Of a stretch of DNA of 64,000 bases, positions 46,291 to 58,441 are shown in pieces (the first letter of the stretch is position 1; each line of letters opens with the position of its first letter). The stretch is from assembly GCA_002007465.1 (NCBI GenBank), contig LNAC01000747.1:317908-381907 (forward strand), written 5' to 3'. The notes under the pieces are model-generated. The model did not search any database and had not been told where the DNA came from. It saw only the letters and a program-made list of their open reading frames with translations. Position numbers and translations under genes: made by a program. This DNA comes from Ailurus styani (lineage: Eukaryota; Chordata; Mammalia; Carnivora; Ailuridae).

Positions 46291-46855
46291 CAACTATGTG
46301 TCAACATGTGTGTATCAAATGTTGGCAATATTGTGGTGAATGAAAGCCAAGATCTTTGTGCTCACAGAGCTTATGAGCCATTGGAGAGAACCCACAAAAA
46401 TTAAAAAACCAAAACAAAACAAAGGGGCAAGCAGAATGATAAAAATTTTGTTAAGGTTATAATGGAAACAAATGGTGAGAGGTTATGGGGAAGCATGGCC
46501 GGAGGGGAAGAGATGGAGAGCTGTATGAGGTGGGCTGGTCAAGGGTGGCCTTTCTGTGACATGAGAGATAAAACGATAGCTATGTAAAATGTAAAAAGTG
46601 CAGAGAAAACCATTCTGTTAAAGGGATCGGAAAGTGAGAAGATGGTAAGGCAGGTGGAACATTCTAGAGTATGGAAGGAGGCCATTGTGGCTGGAGTATA
46701 GAGAGTAAGGGGAAGAGTGGAGGAGGTGACTCTGTAGCCCAAAATGTGGGGCATGGATTTTGGAATGTATTCTAAGAACAATAAGAAGTTACTGAAGGGC
46801 TTTGAGCTGGGGAGTGACTTGATCCCTATTTCTGTTTTTAAAGGTCACTAGGGAG
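46291..46855 (-). mobile_element. L2 3' region, antisense
   Basis: 'gtgctcacagagcttatgag', 'gccattgtggctggagtata', 'gggctttgagctggggagtg' follow the antisense L2. It is head-to-head with the sense L2 end just before it. Confidence 0.7.
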
Positions 46856-46862
46856 GGTGGGT

Positions 46863-47038
46863 GTGCCTGGGTGGCTCAGTCAAGTAAGCTTCTGTCTTCA
46901 GCTCAGGTCATGATCTCAAGGTTCTGGGATCAAAGCCCTGCTGAGTGGGGAGTCTGCTTCTCTCCCTCCTTCTGCCCCTCCTTGCTAGCTCTTGCTCTTT
47001 CTCTCTCTCAAATAAATAAAAATCTTAAAAAAAAAAAA
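46863..47038 (+). mobile_element. Can-SINE, older, shortened
   Basis: gtgcctgggtggctcagtca head and ctctcaaataaataaaaatc tail; part of the middle is missing. Confidence 0.9.
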
Positions 47039-47600
47039 GTTCACATGGGGTGTTAATTGATTTGGAATTGTGCAAGAGTGGACACTAAGAGATCATCTTC
47101 CAGCAAACCAAGTAAGTACCATTAAGAGTCTCTATCAGGAAAGAGGAAACATTAATCCCTGTGATTAAGAATGCAAAACTCTCTGACTCTGATGGTGGTA
47201 TGATGCTGATGGGGATTTAAATGGCTGCTCATATTTTACTGAGTTTATTAATATGTTTACATATCATATTATTGAATATATTTCAAGTAATCTTACCCTG
47301 TCTTTCCCAAATCTCTATTTTCCCATCATTTTGTAGAATTTGAAGTTTTTGAGGAATTTGTATGCCATTTTGTAACAAGGATGTGTGTATACAATTGCTA
47401 TTACTATCCTAGAAATACCTGTACTTCTTTCATTGTGTCAAAGGTGTCACTACTTGGCTTGCTGACAATGAAAACATAACATGATAAAGAAAGCAAAGTT
47501 AAGAAGAAATGTGGAAGAAACAATGCTTGTCCCAAATAAGTAGTTTGCAAAGTTAGACAAAAAAAGACAAACTAGCCTAGTTTCAAAAGAAACTTGTTCA

Positions 47601-47920
47601 CTTATTTGTGGAACATAAGGAATAATATGGAGGACATTAGGAGAAGGAAAGTAAAAATGAAGGGGGAGAAATCAGAGTGGGAGATGAACCATGAGAGACT
47701 ATGACTCTGGAAAACAAACTGAGGGTTTTAGAAGAGAGGGGGTTGGGGGACAGGTGAGCCGGGTGATGGGTATTCAGGAGGGCATGTATTGCATGGAGCA
47801 CTGGGTGTTATACACAAACAATGAATCATGGAACACTACATCAAAAATTAATGATGTACTGTATGGTGACTAACATAACATAACTAAAAAAATAAAAAAT
47901 AATAAAACTTAAAAAAAAAG
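47601..47920 (+). mobile_element. Carnivore L1 3' end, 5'-truncated
   Basis: Includes 'aaccatgagagactatgact', 'ggagcactgggtgttataca', 'aattaatgatgtactgtatg' and an A-rich tail. Duplication aaagaaacttgttca (47586-47600) and aaagaaacttattca (47921-47935). Confidence 0.93.
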
Positions 47921-48131
47921 AAAGAAACTTATTCAACAGCAAAATGTAATCAAAGTACCCCACCACACTCAGATCCTGCAATCTATAGCCAACCCGTAGT
48001 CTCTGAAATTGTGTGTGTGTACATGTGTGTGTCTCTGTACTGTCATGATGGTAATGTTAAGTCTCTAGCCCAAAACAAAAAGAAACACACCTTTTCATGA
48101 TAGCAAAAATAATATAAAAATGTTCCAATTT

Positions 48132-48351
48132 AGGGCGCCTGGGTGGCTCAGTGGGTTAAAGCCGCTGCCTTCGGCTCAGGTCATGATCCCAGGGTCCTGG
48201 GATCGAGGCCCACATCGGGCTCTCTGCTCAGCGGGGAGCCTGCTTCCTCCTTTCTCCTCTCTCTCTCTGCCTGCCTCTCTGCCTACTTGTAATCTCTCTC
48301 TCTGTGTCAAATGAATAAATAAAATCTTTAAAAAAAAAAAAAGATTTAAAA
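48132..48351 (+). mobile_element. Can-SINE, young mustelid-type
   Basis: gggcgcctgggtggctcagt head. Perfect 16-bp duplication aaaaatgttccaattt at 48116-48131 and 48352-48367. Confidence 0.97.
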
Positions 48352-48475
48352 AAAAATGTTCCAATTTGGATGTATACAGAATTTTTGCTAAATATATGAC
48401 CACTTTACTTTAAAAAAATACCAATTAGATTATTGCAATAGGTAAGAAAGGATACCTTGTGGCTTAGAGATTACT

Positions 48476-48561
48476 GCTGGTGCTGGTGGTGGTGGAGGCG
48501 GAGGTGGTGGTGGTGGTGGTGGTGGTGGTGGTGGTGTGTGAGTGTGTGTGTGTGTGTGTGA
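48476..48561. repeat. (GGT)n-(GT)n compound microsatellite
   Basis: GGT/GGA units followed by a run of about 12 GGT, then about 10 GT units. Confidence 0.95.
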
Positions 48562-48769
48562 AAGATAAATGAACCTATACTACATAGTAGTGTTTCAACA
48601 AGGAAGCATGGCAAATCAGCACAGGGAATGCAGTTTACTATTTTTAGTAAATAATATTGACACAACTGGTTAAAAGTTTTGGAAGTAATTATTTTGGAGC
48701 ACCATGAAAGTGGATCGTAAATGAATTTAAAAGTGAAATATTGAAACAAATGGAATTTCAATAGGGAAA

Positions 48770-49910
48770 ACTTTTCTAAACAGAAACAATGGAGGAATGA
48801 CTATGAGAAAGACTTATGGATACAGAGAATTCAAAATAACTTAATATTCACACATAATACACAAAGTTAAAAGGCAAAATTAGGGAAATTATTCAAAATA
48901 CATATGACTGAAAAGAGTTTATTAAATAGAAAAGAAAACCACTAAGATTCAAAGAGTAAAAAGAACAGCTATCTCAGAGAAAAAGAAATATAAATGGAAA
49001 ATATCATCTGAAAATTCATTCTAGAGGCCCCTGGGTGGTTAAGTGTCTCTTCAGCTCAGGTTGTGACCTCAGGGTCCTGGGATCCAGCCCCTCATCATGC
49101 TCCCTCCCTAGTGGGGAGTCTGCTTCTCTCTCGGCTCCTCCCCCAACTCATGCTCTCTCTCTCCCAAATAAATAAAAAATAAAATCTTTAAAAAAAATGC
49201 ATTCTAAATTTCTGAACTCTACAACTGAGAAGTTTACCAGCATGATAAAACATATTACATGCCAAATGTGGTCAGATTAAATATAAAAGAAGAGCCACTA
49301 TGAGGAAGGCTTCAGTGAAAATACTTCTCTTATAAACTGTGGTGATAGTTTAAACTGGAAAGGAATTGGAAATACATGTATAAGTCTTTGGAAAGGCTCA
49401 AGCTCTTCACCCTAAGAATATCTCTTCCAAAAATCTATCCTGGAGTTTTAATTTATAAGACAGGCAATGATGTACACACAAAAGGAAAAATAACTTTTCT
49501 ATTGTTGGAATAAAACTGGAGAGATTCAAAAGCCAATAATTGTCAGCTAGTTCAATTAAGAGTGGAGTATTTATTTAATAAAAAATGTTTAGCTATTAAA
49601 ATAATATGTATTAAGGGTTATTGTCACACCAAAAAATCGTTATGGTAAGTGCTAATTGTGGATAAAATTTTCAACACGATAAAGATTAGCATCCTCAACA
49701 ATAATAAAACCTAGAAAAAGGAGGTAACTACACTCACAATTAAGAAAGGTTACCATGGATAATTGGTATTTTTTGTTCTGGCCTACATTTTCTAGTTTTT
49801 TGATAAAGAGAAAACAATAATTTTAATAAAAAAGTCTTTAATCACAAACTAAAATTTTATTCTATTTTATAAAAAGTAACACTCTGCTGTCCTTAATAAT
49901 TAGCAGGACT
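48770..49910 (+). mobile_element. HAL1/L1-type 3' fossil, split by a SINE
   Basis: A-rich sense strand with 'ccaaaaatctatcctggagt', 'gacaggcaatgatgtacaca' and 'agtggagtatttatttaata', resembling old L1/HAL1 ORF2 ends. Decayed; edges approximate. Confidence 0.55.
49026..49192 (+). mobile_element. Can-SINE, shortened
   Basis: gcccctgggtggttaagtgt head with a small deletion before 'cttcagctcaggttgtgacc'; tail aaataaaaaataaaatcttt. Flanked by short cattcta repeats. Confidence 0.9.
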
Positions 49911-51030
49911 GTCGTGTTTATAAGGTATTTGACCTGTCTTTCACAACTCCAGAAGCCAGAACTAAGACTAAGATATAAAAATTATGAAAAAAAAGCTTTC
50001 TTCTCAACAAAAGGGTGGTCACTTAATAGTAAGATTTGTTTAATTATTGAATGTTTACCTCAAAAGCTAGTTAACTCCCTATTGCTGACAGTATTCAAAC
50101 ACTGAAGAGACAACTCATGGGAATGTTGTGGAGAAGATTCAAGAACTAAATAGATGGGTATATTGGATAATCTTTAATGACTATGATGGTTAGAGTCTAT
50201 GATTCTATTAGTCTCTCCTTTTGTCATTGTCTCTGCCAATAAACCATGTGATCTTAAGCACATTTCTAACTTGTCACTCTTTTTATTCTTCCGTTAAAGT
50301 TATATAAAATGATCATCCAGTTTCCATGAAGCTCTATAATTTTTTACTTAATTTTTATAAATATTCGAGTATTTGTATTTTGCTTTGATACATGATTTTC
50401 CTGCTCTTGGTCATAGATAGGTAGTCTCATTACATACCACTGAGGTTTCCAAGGAAACTATTTCCAAAATATATTACTTGTTCAGATAAACGCAACTACA
50501 AGAAATAGTTTCGAATCTGTTTATTTTATGGTAATCACAAAGAGCAATTCGGTTTTTGAATATCATACAGTTTTTAGAATTTTTCATTGTAGTTTTCACT
50601 CTAAAAATTATATTATGAAGTTAACTTGATTATTTTTGTTTCTACAAAGTACTATTTTTTATTAAGCAAAAATACATTTTTTTGTTTGGGTAATGAAAAT
50701 ACATAGGTTTATCATTATGCTGGAGCTAGAATTTTCTTATTAGGCATACAATTTTACAAATCCCCACGTGTATCTTTATTTGTTATGCCTTTATTTGTTA
50801 TACCTTGTAAACAAGGTAGTCTACATTGTTTTTCTTCCCCTAAATGGGGCGGTTATTATATGACATTAATTTCTCATATAACCTCTATTTGAAGCATTTG
50901 GAGGAAATATAGAAGCAGAAAACAATATTCCTACTTACTGATTTATAATCTGCCACAGAACAACCATTTTAACATTATCATGAGAGGTCTTAACATTTTG
51001 GGGGATAAAACTAGACTCCCCTGTAATCTC
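49911..51030. other. Unique AT-rich intron
   Basis: Nothing recognised; tandem 'tttatttgttat' near 50776-50805. Confidence 0.45.
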
Positions 51031-51035
51031 TGATA

Positions 51036-51308
51036 TATCTATATCTATATCTATCTATCTATAATATATATCTATATATTATATATAATTATATGTATAT
51101 TATATATAATTATATATACCTATATATTATATATAATATATATATATTATATATAATTTATTATATAAATTCAGTCTGTAAAAATACACAAAAATTACAT
51201 ATATATTATATATAACATATATAATATATATCTGATATATATTATATATAACATATATAATATATATCTGATATATATATAATTTTTGTGTATTTTTACA
51301 GACTGAAT
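51036..51308. repeat. TA-rich palindromic tract with perfect 29-bp arms
   Basis: A TA/TATC-rich tract starts at 51036. Arms 51169-51197 and 51280-51308 are exact inverted copies over 29 bp (attcagtctgtaaaaataca on the left arm). The 82-nt spacer is itself TA-rich and holds a 36-bp unit repeated twice (tctg at 51231 and 51267). It can extrude as a long hairpin. Confidence 0.93.
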
Positions 51309-51309
51309 C

Positions 51310-52325
51310 CATGAATGTTTTCAAATCTATTCTCTATACTCCTATAACAACCTGTCCTGATGTAAAAAGGAAAAGATAGACTGTTTTTCTCCCTATTTCC
51401 AGTTACTAAAGATACCATGGTGAGGTTATTATTGAGGTTCCAAGTTGTAAATCCTGAAGCTAATTTATTTTTATTAGTCCACTGCAGTTTCAGGCAAGTG
51501 GTCACCTTTGGTGAAGAAATGTCCTCCCCTATGAGGGCATATTCTTTTAAGGAAAAGTACATGAAGTGGGTGGGAGTGACACAGCACAATCTGATCAAAT
51601 GTCTCAATCCTAAAGACAAATTAGTTCACTAGGGTGCATCAGATTCACATCTGCTTCATGACAGGTGGAAATCTTTATTTCTCCATATGTTGGTTGGAGG
51701 ATTCAGAAAAAGATTTATTATAGCCTATTCTGTTTCAGATCAAGACTATTTTGTAAGCTGAGGATACAAAGTCAAATAAAACACAGAGCCAATGGGTAAG
51801 TTTTTTATGTCTATAAATTATTTCTCAGTAGAGCTACTAAAACAATAAGAAATCTCTGACTTCAGGGAGAATGCTATCATGTGGAAAAAGAGTTTTGTCT
51901 ATAACCAATAGTAAATACCATGTGGTAAAGTCTCCAGGATAGATTATAGATTTATATAATATTTCCTTGGGATTAAGAAGAGAAAGCCATTATTGTAGGC
52001 ATGCCAAGGAAGGCATCGAGATGGTTGCTAGAGGAGGTGGGCTTTTACCTAAATATTTGAGTGTTATTCCCCCAGTGACTATATAGAAGCAATGAATTCT
52101 AGGAAGAGGAAACAAAGTTTTTAAGGGCACGGAGAGGAGAAAAAACTACCTATTGTATTCTAGTTTCCACTCTTGGAATAAGTGGTCACATTTTTACACA
52201 ACGACTTTCCTGTTACATCTTTTAGAATTTTTTTTATCCCAATTTTGTTCTAAACTCATCAGTGACTCTTATTATTTCCTATCAAGTACTGTTCTCTTGT
52301 ACTTGGGAACATGAAAGAACTATAC
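51310..52325. other. Intron without recognised repeats
   Basis: Overlapping frames on both strands at 51296-51632 have no recognisable domain; not called. Confidence 0.4.
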
Positions 52326-52329
52326 AAAG

Positions 52330-52800
52330 TCACAGGACAAGTCAAGTTTCCGTGGCTCAGAAAAGTTTAAAAATTTCCGTGAGGTCACACAGCCATTAAG
52401 TATTACTTCCAGAAGCTGCAGCAAAAGGATAAGCAATGAAAATACTAACAGTTCCAGTGGCAAATCAGATGTGGTCAACACCCTCAGGCTAGATTCTATC
52501 CCAAACTGCCAATTTTTGGTCTAAGCAGGTAGGAACCACAGTTCTATCAGGGCTGCTTCTGAATGAAGCTGACCCCTTCATGTCCCTAGGAATTTTGTTC
52601 TCACCTTATTAGATCTCCAGAGATTAAGATTCTATCTGAAACCCCAGTTCCTTGAAACAACAAAATAACATAGCAACAAAAACAGCAGCACTTACTGAAC
52701 TCAGTACATACCAAGCACTATCCTAAGTTTTACATGTATGGAGTCAATTAACTTTTAGGAAAACCCTTTGGGGTAAACACTATTATTAGTGTCCCTTAGG
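52330..52800 (-). mobile_element. Two MIR fragments, antisense
   Basis: 52330-52412 ('cgtgaggtcacacagccatt') and 52685-52800 ('cataccaagcactatcctaa', 'taaacactattattagtgtc'). They may belong to one disrupted copy or to two. Confidence 0.6.
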
Positions 52801-52804
52801 ATGG

Positions 52805-55800
52805 ATATTGAGATAAAATAACCTGAAAAAAATTATAAGGGCTTGAAAAATGTGTTCCTGATTTTATGCTCATTTTTTTATCCTATATTACACATTTTGC
52901 CTTTACTCTGCTTTTGAATGACCATTTAGTGTCTCCGTAACTGGTTTTTATCAGGCTCTTTAATACTCGTGATTGCATTACCTGTGTAGAGTGGATCTCC
53001 TAATTCTGAACCTGAGTTCCCTTATTACTAGCTCTCAAAGAATTCTTTTGAGTCCGTACCAACACTGCTGGACCTGCCCCAAATGTTAGTTTGTCCCTCA
53101 GGTCTTCTTTGCAAATCGAGTCTTGGCTGTGGTATGGACCGGTACTCAAGGTAATGGAATCCTATTTGTTACACCTCCATTGGAGTTTCACCTGCTAAGG
53201 AATATTTCCAGGTTCACAGATGCCTGCTCATTTGTATCTAAGAAAAAGACCCATGGTGAGTTCTAGGCACCTTATCTCTCCCTTCCCATTCTTTATACTC
53301 AGCCTCTCAAGTAATATGGTTCAATTCACTACAGATACAATCAAGAAAAGATAACATAATCTAGTCCTTTGCTCATTGTTAGAAGGTGGAGGAAGGTCAA
53401 TATTGTATCCTTTATACTGAGAAGGTACTTTAATACAGGGAAAAAAAAAAAAAAAGCCACGCCATTTACACAGAGTTTTATTCAGGGTAATTTCCTGACA
53501 GGGGCCATGGGTGGGAGGAAGATCCAGGGCCCTATACAGCTATTCTCTGCCTCAATTCTCTGTCCAGTCCAGATGTTAATCCCAAGCTTGTATGGAGTGA
53601 GGGCATGATGATGAGGTCATAAGGTTGTTATCTCAAGTGGGGCCCTCTGTATACCAGTGTGGAGAAAAAGATGGGAGGCCAAAGATGGAGTCAGTGTTGT
53701 TAGCACTTCTACACTTATGTAAGACGTAGCAATGGTAAATAATTAAGTGTGGGTTTCACTTTCAAAGTTAAATTGAGCGCAGAAGGTGAAAGCTCAGTAG
53801 GACTGTGTGGCATGACAGTCCTTACTTCCTTTACTATTTATGGATAGTAATTCAGGTTGAGTGTTTAACATTCTATAAGCATTCTATAGTTAACAGAAAA
53901 GTAAAGGGTATAAATATTGTAAAATGCAGTCTCTTCCTTTTGTCCTGAACTTTTAAATCTTTTATTCAATCTTTTCATGTCCTTAGAATTAACCAAGTTT
54001 ATTTCTACACTGAACTCCAACATCAGTTATGCAAATCAAAGGCAAATTAGGTTTTTTTTAAACTAGAAGGCTTAGAATACTCTTCATAAAGGTTCATTAT
54101 GCACAAGGAATTTAGCATCTCCTAAATACCTCCAACAAGTATAGTAATTACCATAGCAACTTAAAAGATTAAATTTATTTGGCAAGGCAGTCTTTCCAGG
54201 TTATTTGGTTATTGTCCAAATTTATGATAAATTTGCTGTTCAGAGAATTATGTTACTCTGTACGGTTATTAATCCTATGACACTGTGATCATTTTTAATT
54301 ATATAAAGCTATATTATGATTTTTAAATACTCATCCTAGAAGTTCATATTTTCAGTATATCGGAATTGAAATATTTAAGACTAACTTAAAACCACTTTTA
54401 TCAGCAGGCATGTTAACATTTTCTTTTAAATTCAATTAGCTATATGTTTTGGATGCTTAACAGATATGATAGGGTTGTTTACCTAAGTGGAACGGCTTAT
54501 TTCCCATCAAGTCTTCATTTAAACTTTAATTAAATAAAACAAGTTTTCTTTAAGACAGATCTCCAGTTATTCTAAGAGTTCACCTAAATTAATTGAAAGT
54601 ATTGATTTAAGAAGTGAGAATGTACTATTGACTATTTCATCAAATCCTCCATTTGACTTTGGCTCTTAGAGCTTTGCAAAGTTTTTCTGCTTCTTGGGGA
54701 CCTGGTTGCATTAAGGCAAACTGAGGATTTAAACTACCAACATCCACTCTGATTGTAATAAATACGATCCCACACCCTTTCAGGTAAAACAGTTTATCAG
54801 TTTTGTAAGCAGATGCTGATTTATTGAAATTATCATGAAAGTGAAGCTGGGGGTTGATACTTCAGTTGTCAATTTCCCATTTTCCATTCAAAATTAAGAA
54901 TTCAAAAGTGCCATGATATTAAAAACCTTGTAGGCTCTGTGTATGCACTGATGGAACATTTAGATGAAAAGTGAAAAAATATTTCCATCAATCAAATATT
55001 TTCTCTACACAGTATCAGAAATTGGAATATCTATAAATACTGCCTTTCTTACTTTGAGCCAGATGTTTGACACATTATAATTACAGCTCTCTGCCACTGA
55101 AAACTTCTTTCTCTTAAACTCAGATTAGCTATTTCATCTCCCGGAGACTTAGTCTCTCTATCAGTCAAGGAAAAGGAAGCTGTCCACATGCAGGGTTGTT
55201 AGTATGGAAATGTCATATGATATACAAGTGGCTGAAACACAGGTATTCATTTGATGGTGATTATATTTAGTTTTACTGAATTTCTATCTGGCAAAATTGC
55301 TAGGTGTAAACTCATGAAAAAATTTTGTCAATATTTTATTTGTTTAAATAGAACTTAAATTTCCTTAAATTAAGACAAATGTAAACTGGCACATATATTC
55401 CATGATACACATAATAAAAGTGTAATGATCTGTATAGTCTTATGTTTTAATGCAAGAAATATTTGTTAATTTTATAAAGTTAGTTTTCAGACTATTAGAG
55501 AGATGTTGATCAGATAGGTTCAGAGTTTATGAGAAAACCAATTTCTAATAATCTATTATCATCATCCCATGCATTTAGTATTTACCTGTCAGCTTCTCTT
55601 TTATAAGATTGGGGAAGTATAACTGTGTCTTGTAAAATTAATGGGGATATGAATGAATTACTTTTACTTGAGGTTTTCTCCAAGATGCAACATATATAGA
55701 TAAGTAGATAGACAGGTTTAAGAGTTACTAAGATAAAATATATACATTTATAAAGAAATGCATTTTTACCAATTAACTTAATATATTAATAAAAATATAA

Positions 55801-55960
55801 CAGGACACTAAATAAGGATAATTGTCATAATATGAACCAGTGTAAAAGAGAAAATTATAATACAACACTTGATAGTTTAGACTTTGTGACATAAATTAAT
55901 ATGAATTTCATAAATCTGTTATTTCAAGTAAAGAGTCCCACAAGAGTATTTCCATTCTAT
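52805..55960. other. Longest SINE-free stretch of intron 1 in the window
   Basis: About 3.1 kb without a recognisable Can-SINE or LINE. It contains an A-run at 53440-53455. No exon signal is convincing. Confidence 0.45.
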
Positions 55961-55975
55961 TTAATGGTTTGATTT

Positions 55976-56190
55976 TTTAAAAAACTTTTTTTTTTATTTG
56001 AGAGACAGAGAGAGAGCATGAAGGGAGGGAGGGGCAGAAGGAGAGAATCTCAAGCAGACTCTCCACTGAGCATGGAGCCTGACCCAGGGCTGGATCCCAC
56101 GACCCAGGGCTGGATCCCACAACCCATGAGATCATGACCTGAGCTGAAACCAAGAGTCTGACACTCAACTGATGAGCCAGTTAAGTGCCT
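55976..56190 (-). mobile_element. Can-SINE, antisense, with internal 20-bp tandem duplication
   Basis: Older subtype. gacccagggctggatcccac occurs twice in tandem at 56081-56100 and 56101-56120. Confidence 0.9.
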
Positions 56191-56935
56191 ATGACTTGAT
56201 TTAATTAAGCTAAAAAGTCAATCAAATCTTTTAAAGAAAATAAAAATTTTCAATATTTCAAATTTATGAAAAGTAATCAATACTAATAAATCGTATATAC
56301 TATAGCAAGCAACTGATCTCACCACACTTCAACTGATCAAGCATTTCACCATCTTTCTTTTGATAGAAAATATTTGGAAGAACATCTGTCTAAGCTTGAA
56401 GTCAGTCCAAATCTTATTCATGCCATAAAGAGGCAATATGCTCTAAATGTAAACATACTCATTGTTCTATGGGATGTAACATAACATTCTTTCTAAAACT
56501 GTTTTTCCTACATAGGGAAGTGCCTCCATCATGGTAAGTATTTTAAAACGTGAGCATTTCTCTCCTCTAGAAGAAGATCCTATGTAAGCTACCCTAAAAG
56601 ACAGTGTAAAATTTCTCACAAAATAGGCAGAATGCATGAAAATATCACAGCAAATAGATGTTCTACTACAGCATCCTTCACTCCACTCTACTAGAACTAC
56701 AAGTGGGAACCCTAGTTGCGCAGTAATAATGACCAATTTACATTGGGTTTGTAAGATATTCACTTACATATATGAAATGAAATTATGGCTTAATTACAGC
56801 CTCTGTTAAGAAAAAAAAGATATGAATCTTTTATTCCAATATCCCATGATTGAATATAATAACAAACTCAGATGCTTAAAAATAGTATTTCCAAGTTATT
56901 TATTCTCTCATGTATTCATCCATGGAAACTTTATT

Positions 56936-57126
56936 TTTTATTTTTAAGAGAGGGAGAAAGAAAGTGGGGGGAGGGGTGGAGGAAGTGGGTGAGAGAGAGT
57001 CTTAAGCAGGTGCCATGCCCAGCACAGAGCCCAACGTGGGGCTCAGTCTCACAACCCTATGATCACGACCTGAGCCAAAATCAAAGAGTTAGACACTTAA
57101 CCGACTGAGCCACCCAGACAACCCCC
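56936..57126 (-). mobile_element. Can-SINE, antisense, older subtype
   Basis: Perfect 17-bp duplication tccatggaaactttatt at 56919-56935 and 57127-57143. Confidence 0.95.
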
Positions 57127-57577
57127 TCCATGGAAACTTTATTGAACCTCCACTGTCTTTGGGCACTAAACTGAGAATTAAAAAATATAAAGATATAGAT
57201 GAATAAGAGAAGATATTTGCAAATGACATGTCCAATAAAGGGTTAGTATTCAAAATATATGAAGAACTTACTCAACACCAAAAAGCCATAAATAATGCAA
57301 TTTAAAAATGGACAGAAGACATGAATAGACATTTTTCCAAAGAAGACATCCAGACGGCCAAAGACACATGAAGAATGCTCAACATCACTCATCATTGGGG
57401 AAATGCAAATCAAAACCACAATGAGATATCACCTTACACCTGCCAGAATGGCCAAAATCAAAAACACAAGAAACAAGTTTTGGTGAGAATGTGATGAAAA
57501 AGGAACCCTTGTGGATGGTTGGTGGAAAAGCAAACTGTTACAGACACTGTTGAAAACAGTATGGAGGTCCCTGAAAA

Positions 57578-57992
57578 AATTAAATATAATGAATACCCAC
57601 CATTTGCATCTACATGGATGAAACTGGAGGGGATAATGCTAAGCGAAGTGAGTCAAGCAGAGAAAGATAATTATACGGTTTCACTCATATGTGGAACATA
57701 AGCAATAGCATGGAAGACAATAGGGGAAAGGAGGGAAATCTGAAGGGGGAGATATCAGAGCGGGAGAGAGGAACCATGAGAGACTATGGACCCCGGGAAA
57801 CAAACTGAGGGTTTCAGAGGGAAGGGTGGCAGGAGGGGATAACAGGGTGATGGGTATGAAGGAGGGCATGTGTCGTGATGAGCACTGGGTGTTACACGTA
57901 ACTAATGAATCATTGAACACTACATCAAAAACTAATGATGTACTATACAGTGGCTAACTGAACATAATTAAAAAAAGCACAGGCCAAAAAAA
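57578..57992 (+). mobile_element. Younger L1 3' end nested inside the old L1
   Basis: Starts abruptly at tataatgaatacccaccatt and contains 'ggaaccatgagagactatgg', 'gatgagcactgggtgttaca' and a poly(A). The flanking aaaaaattaaa occurs before and after it, and the old L1 continues in register afterwards. This copy belongs to the family at 6345 and 47601. Confidence 0.85.
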
Positions 57993-58160
57993 AAAAATTA
58001 AAAATAGAATTATCATGTGATCTAAATACTGGGTATTTACCCAAAGAATGGTACTTTGAAAAGATACATGCACCTTTACGTTTATTGCAGCATTATTTAC
58101 AATAGCCAAATTATAAAAGCAGCCCAAGTGTCCACTGATAGATAAATAAAGAAGAGGTGA

Positions 58161-58356
58161 GGGCGCCTGGGTGGCTCAGTGGGTTAAAGCCTCTGCTTTC
58201 GGCTCAGGTCATGATCCCAGGGTCCTGGGATCGAGGCCCACATCAGGCTCTCTGCTCAGCGGGGAGCCTGCTTCCTCCTCTCTCCTCTCTCTCTGCCTGC
58301 CTCTCTGCCTACTTGTAATCTCTCTCTCTGTGTCAAATGAATAAATAAAAAAAAAA
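58161..58356 (+). mobile_element. Can-SINE, young mustelid-type, nested in L1
   Basis: gggcgcctgggtggctcagt head. Perfect 13-bp duplication aaagaagaggtga at 58148-58160 and 58357-58369. Confidence 0.97.
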
Positions 58357-58369
58357 AAAGAAGAGGTGA

Positions 58370-58377
58370 TACACACA

Positions 58378-58433
<56 letters not shown>

Positions 58434-58441
58434 TACACACA
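58370..58441. repeat. (CA)n microsatellite inside L1 ORF2
   Basis: About 70 nt of CA with occasional TA, immediately before the L1 segment gatggaatattagccataaa. Confidence 0.95.

Noticed and set aside
49660..49710. U6 snRNA-like string 'gataaagattagcatcctca'
   Set aside because: Only a short resemblance to the U6 central region; no flanking U6 sequence or duplications.
51127..51324. Tyr/Ile-rich minus-strand frame
   Set aside because: Purely a translation of the TA-rich microsatellite and palindrome.
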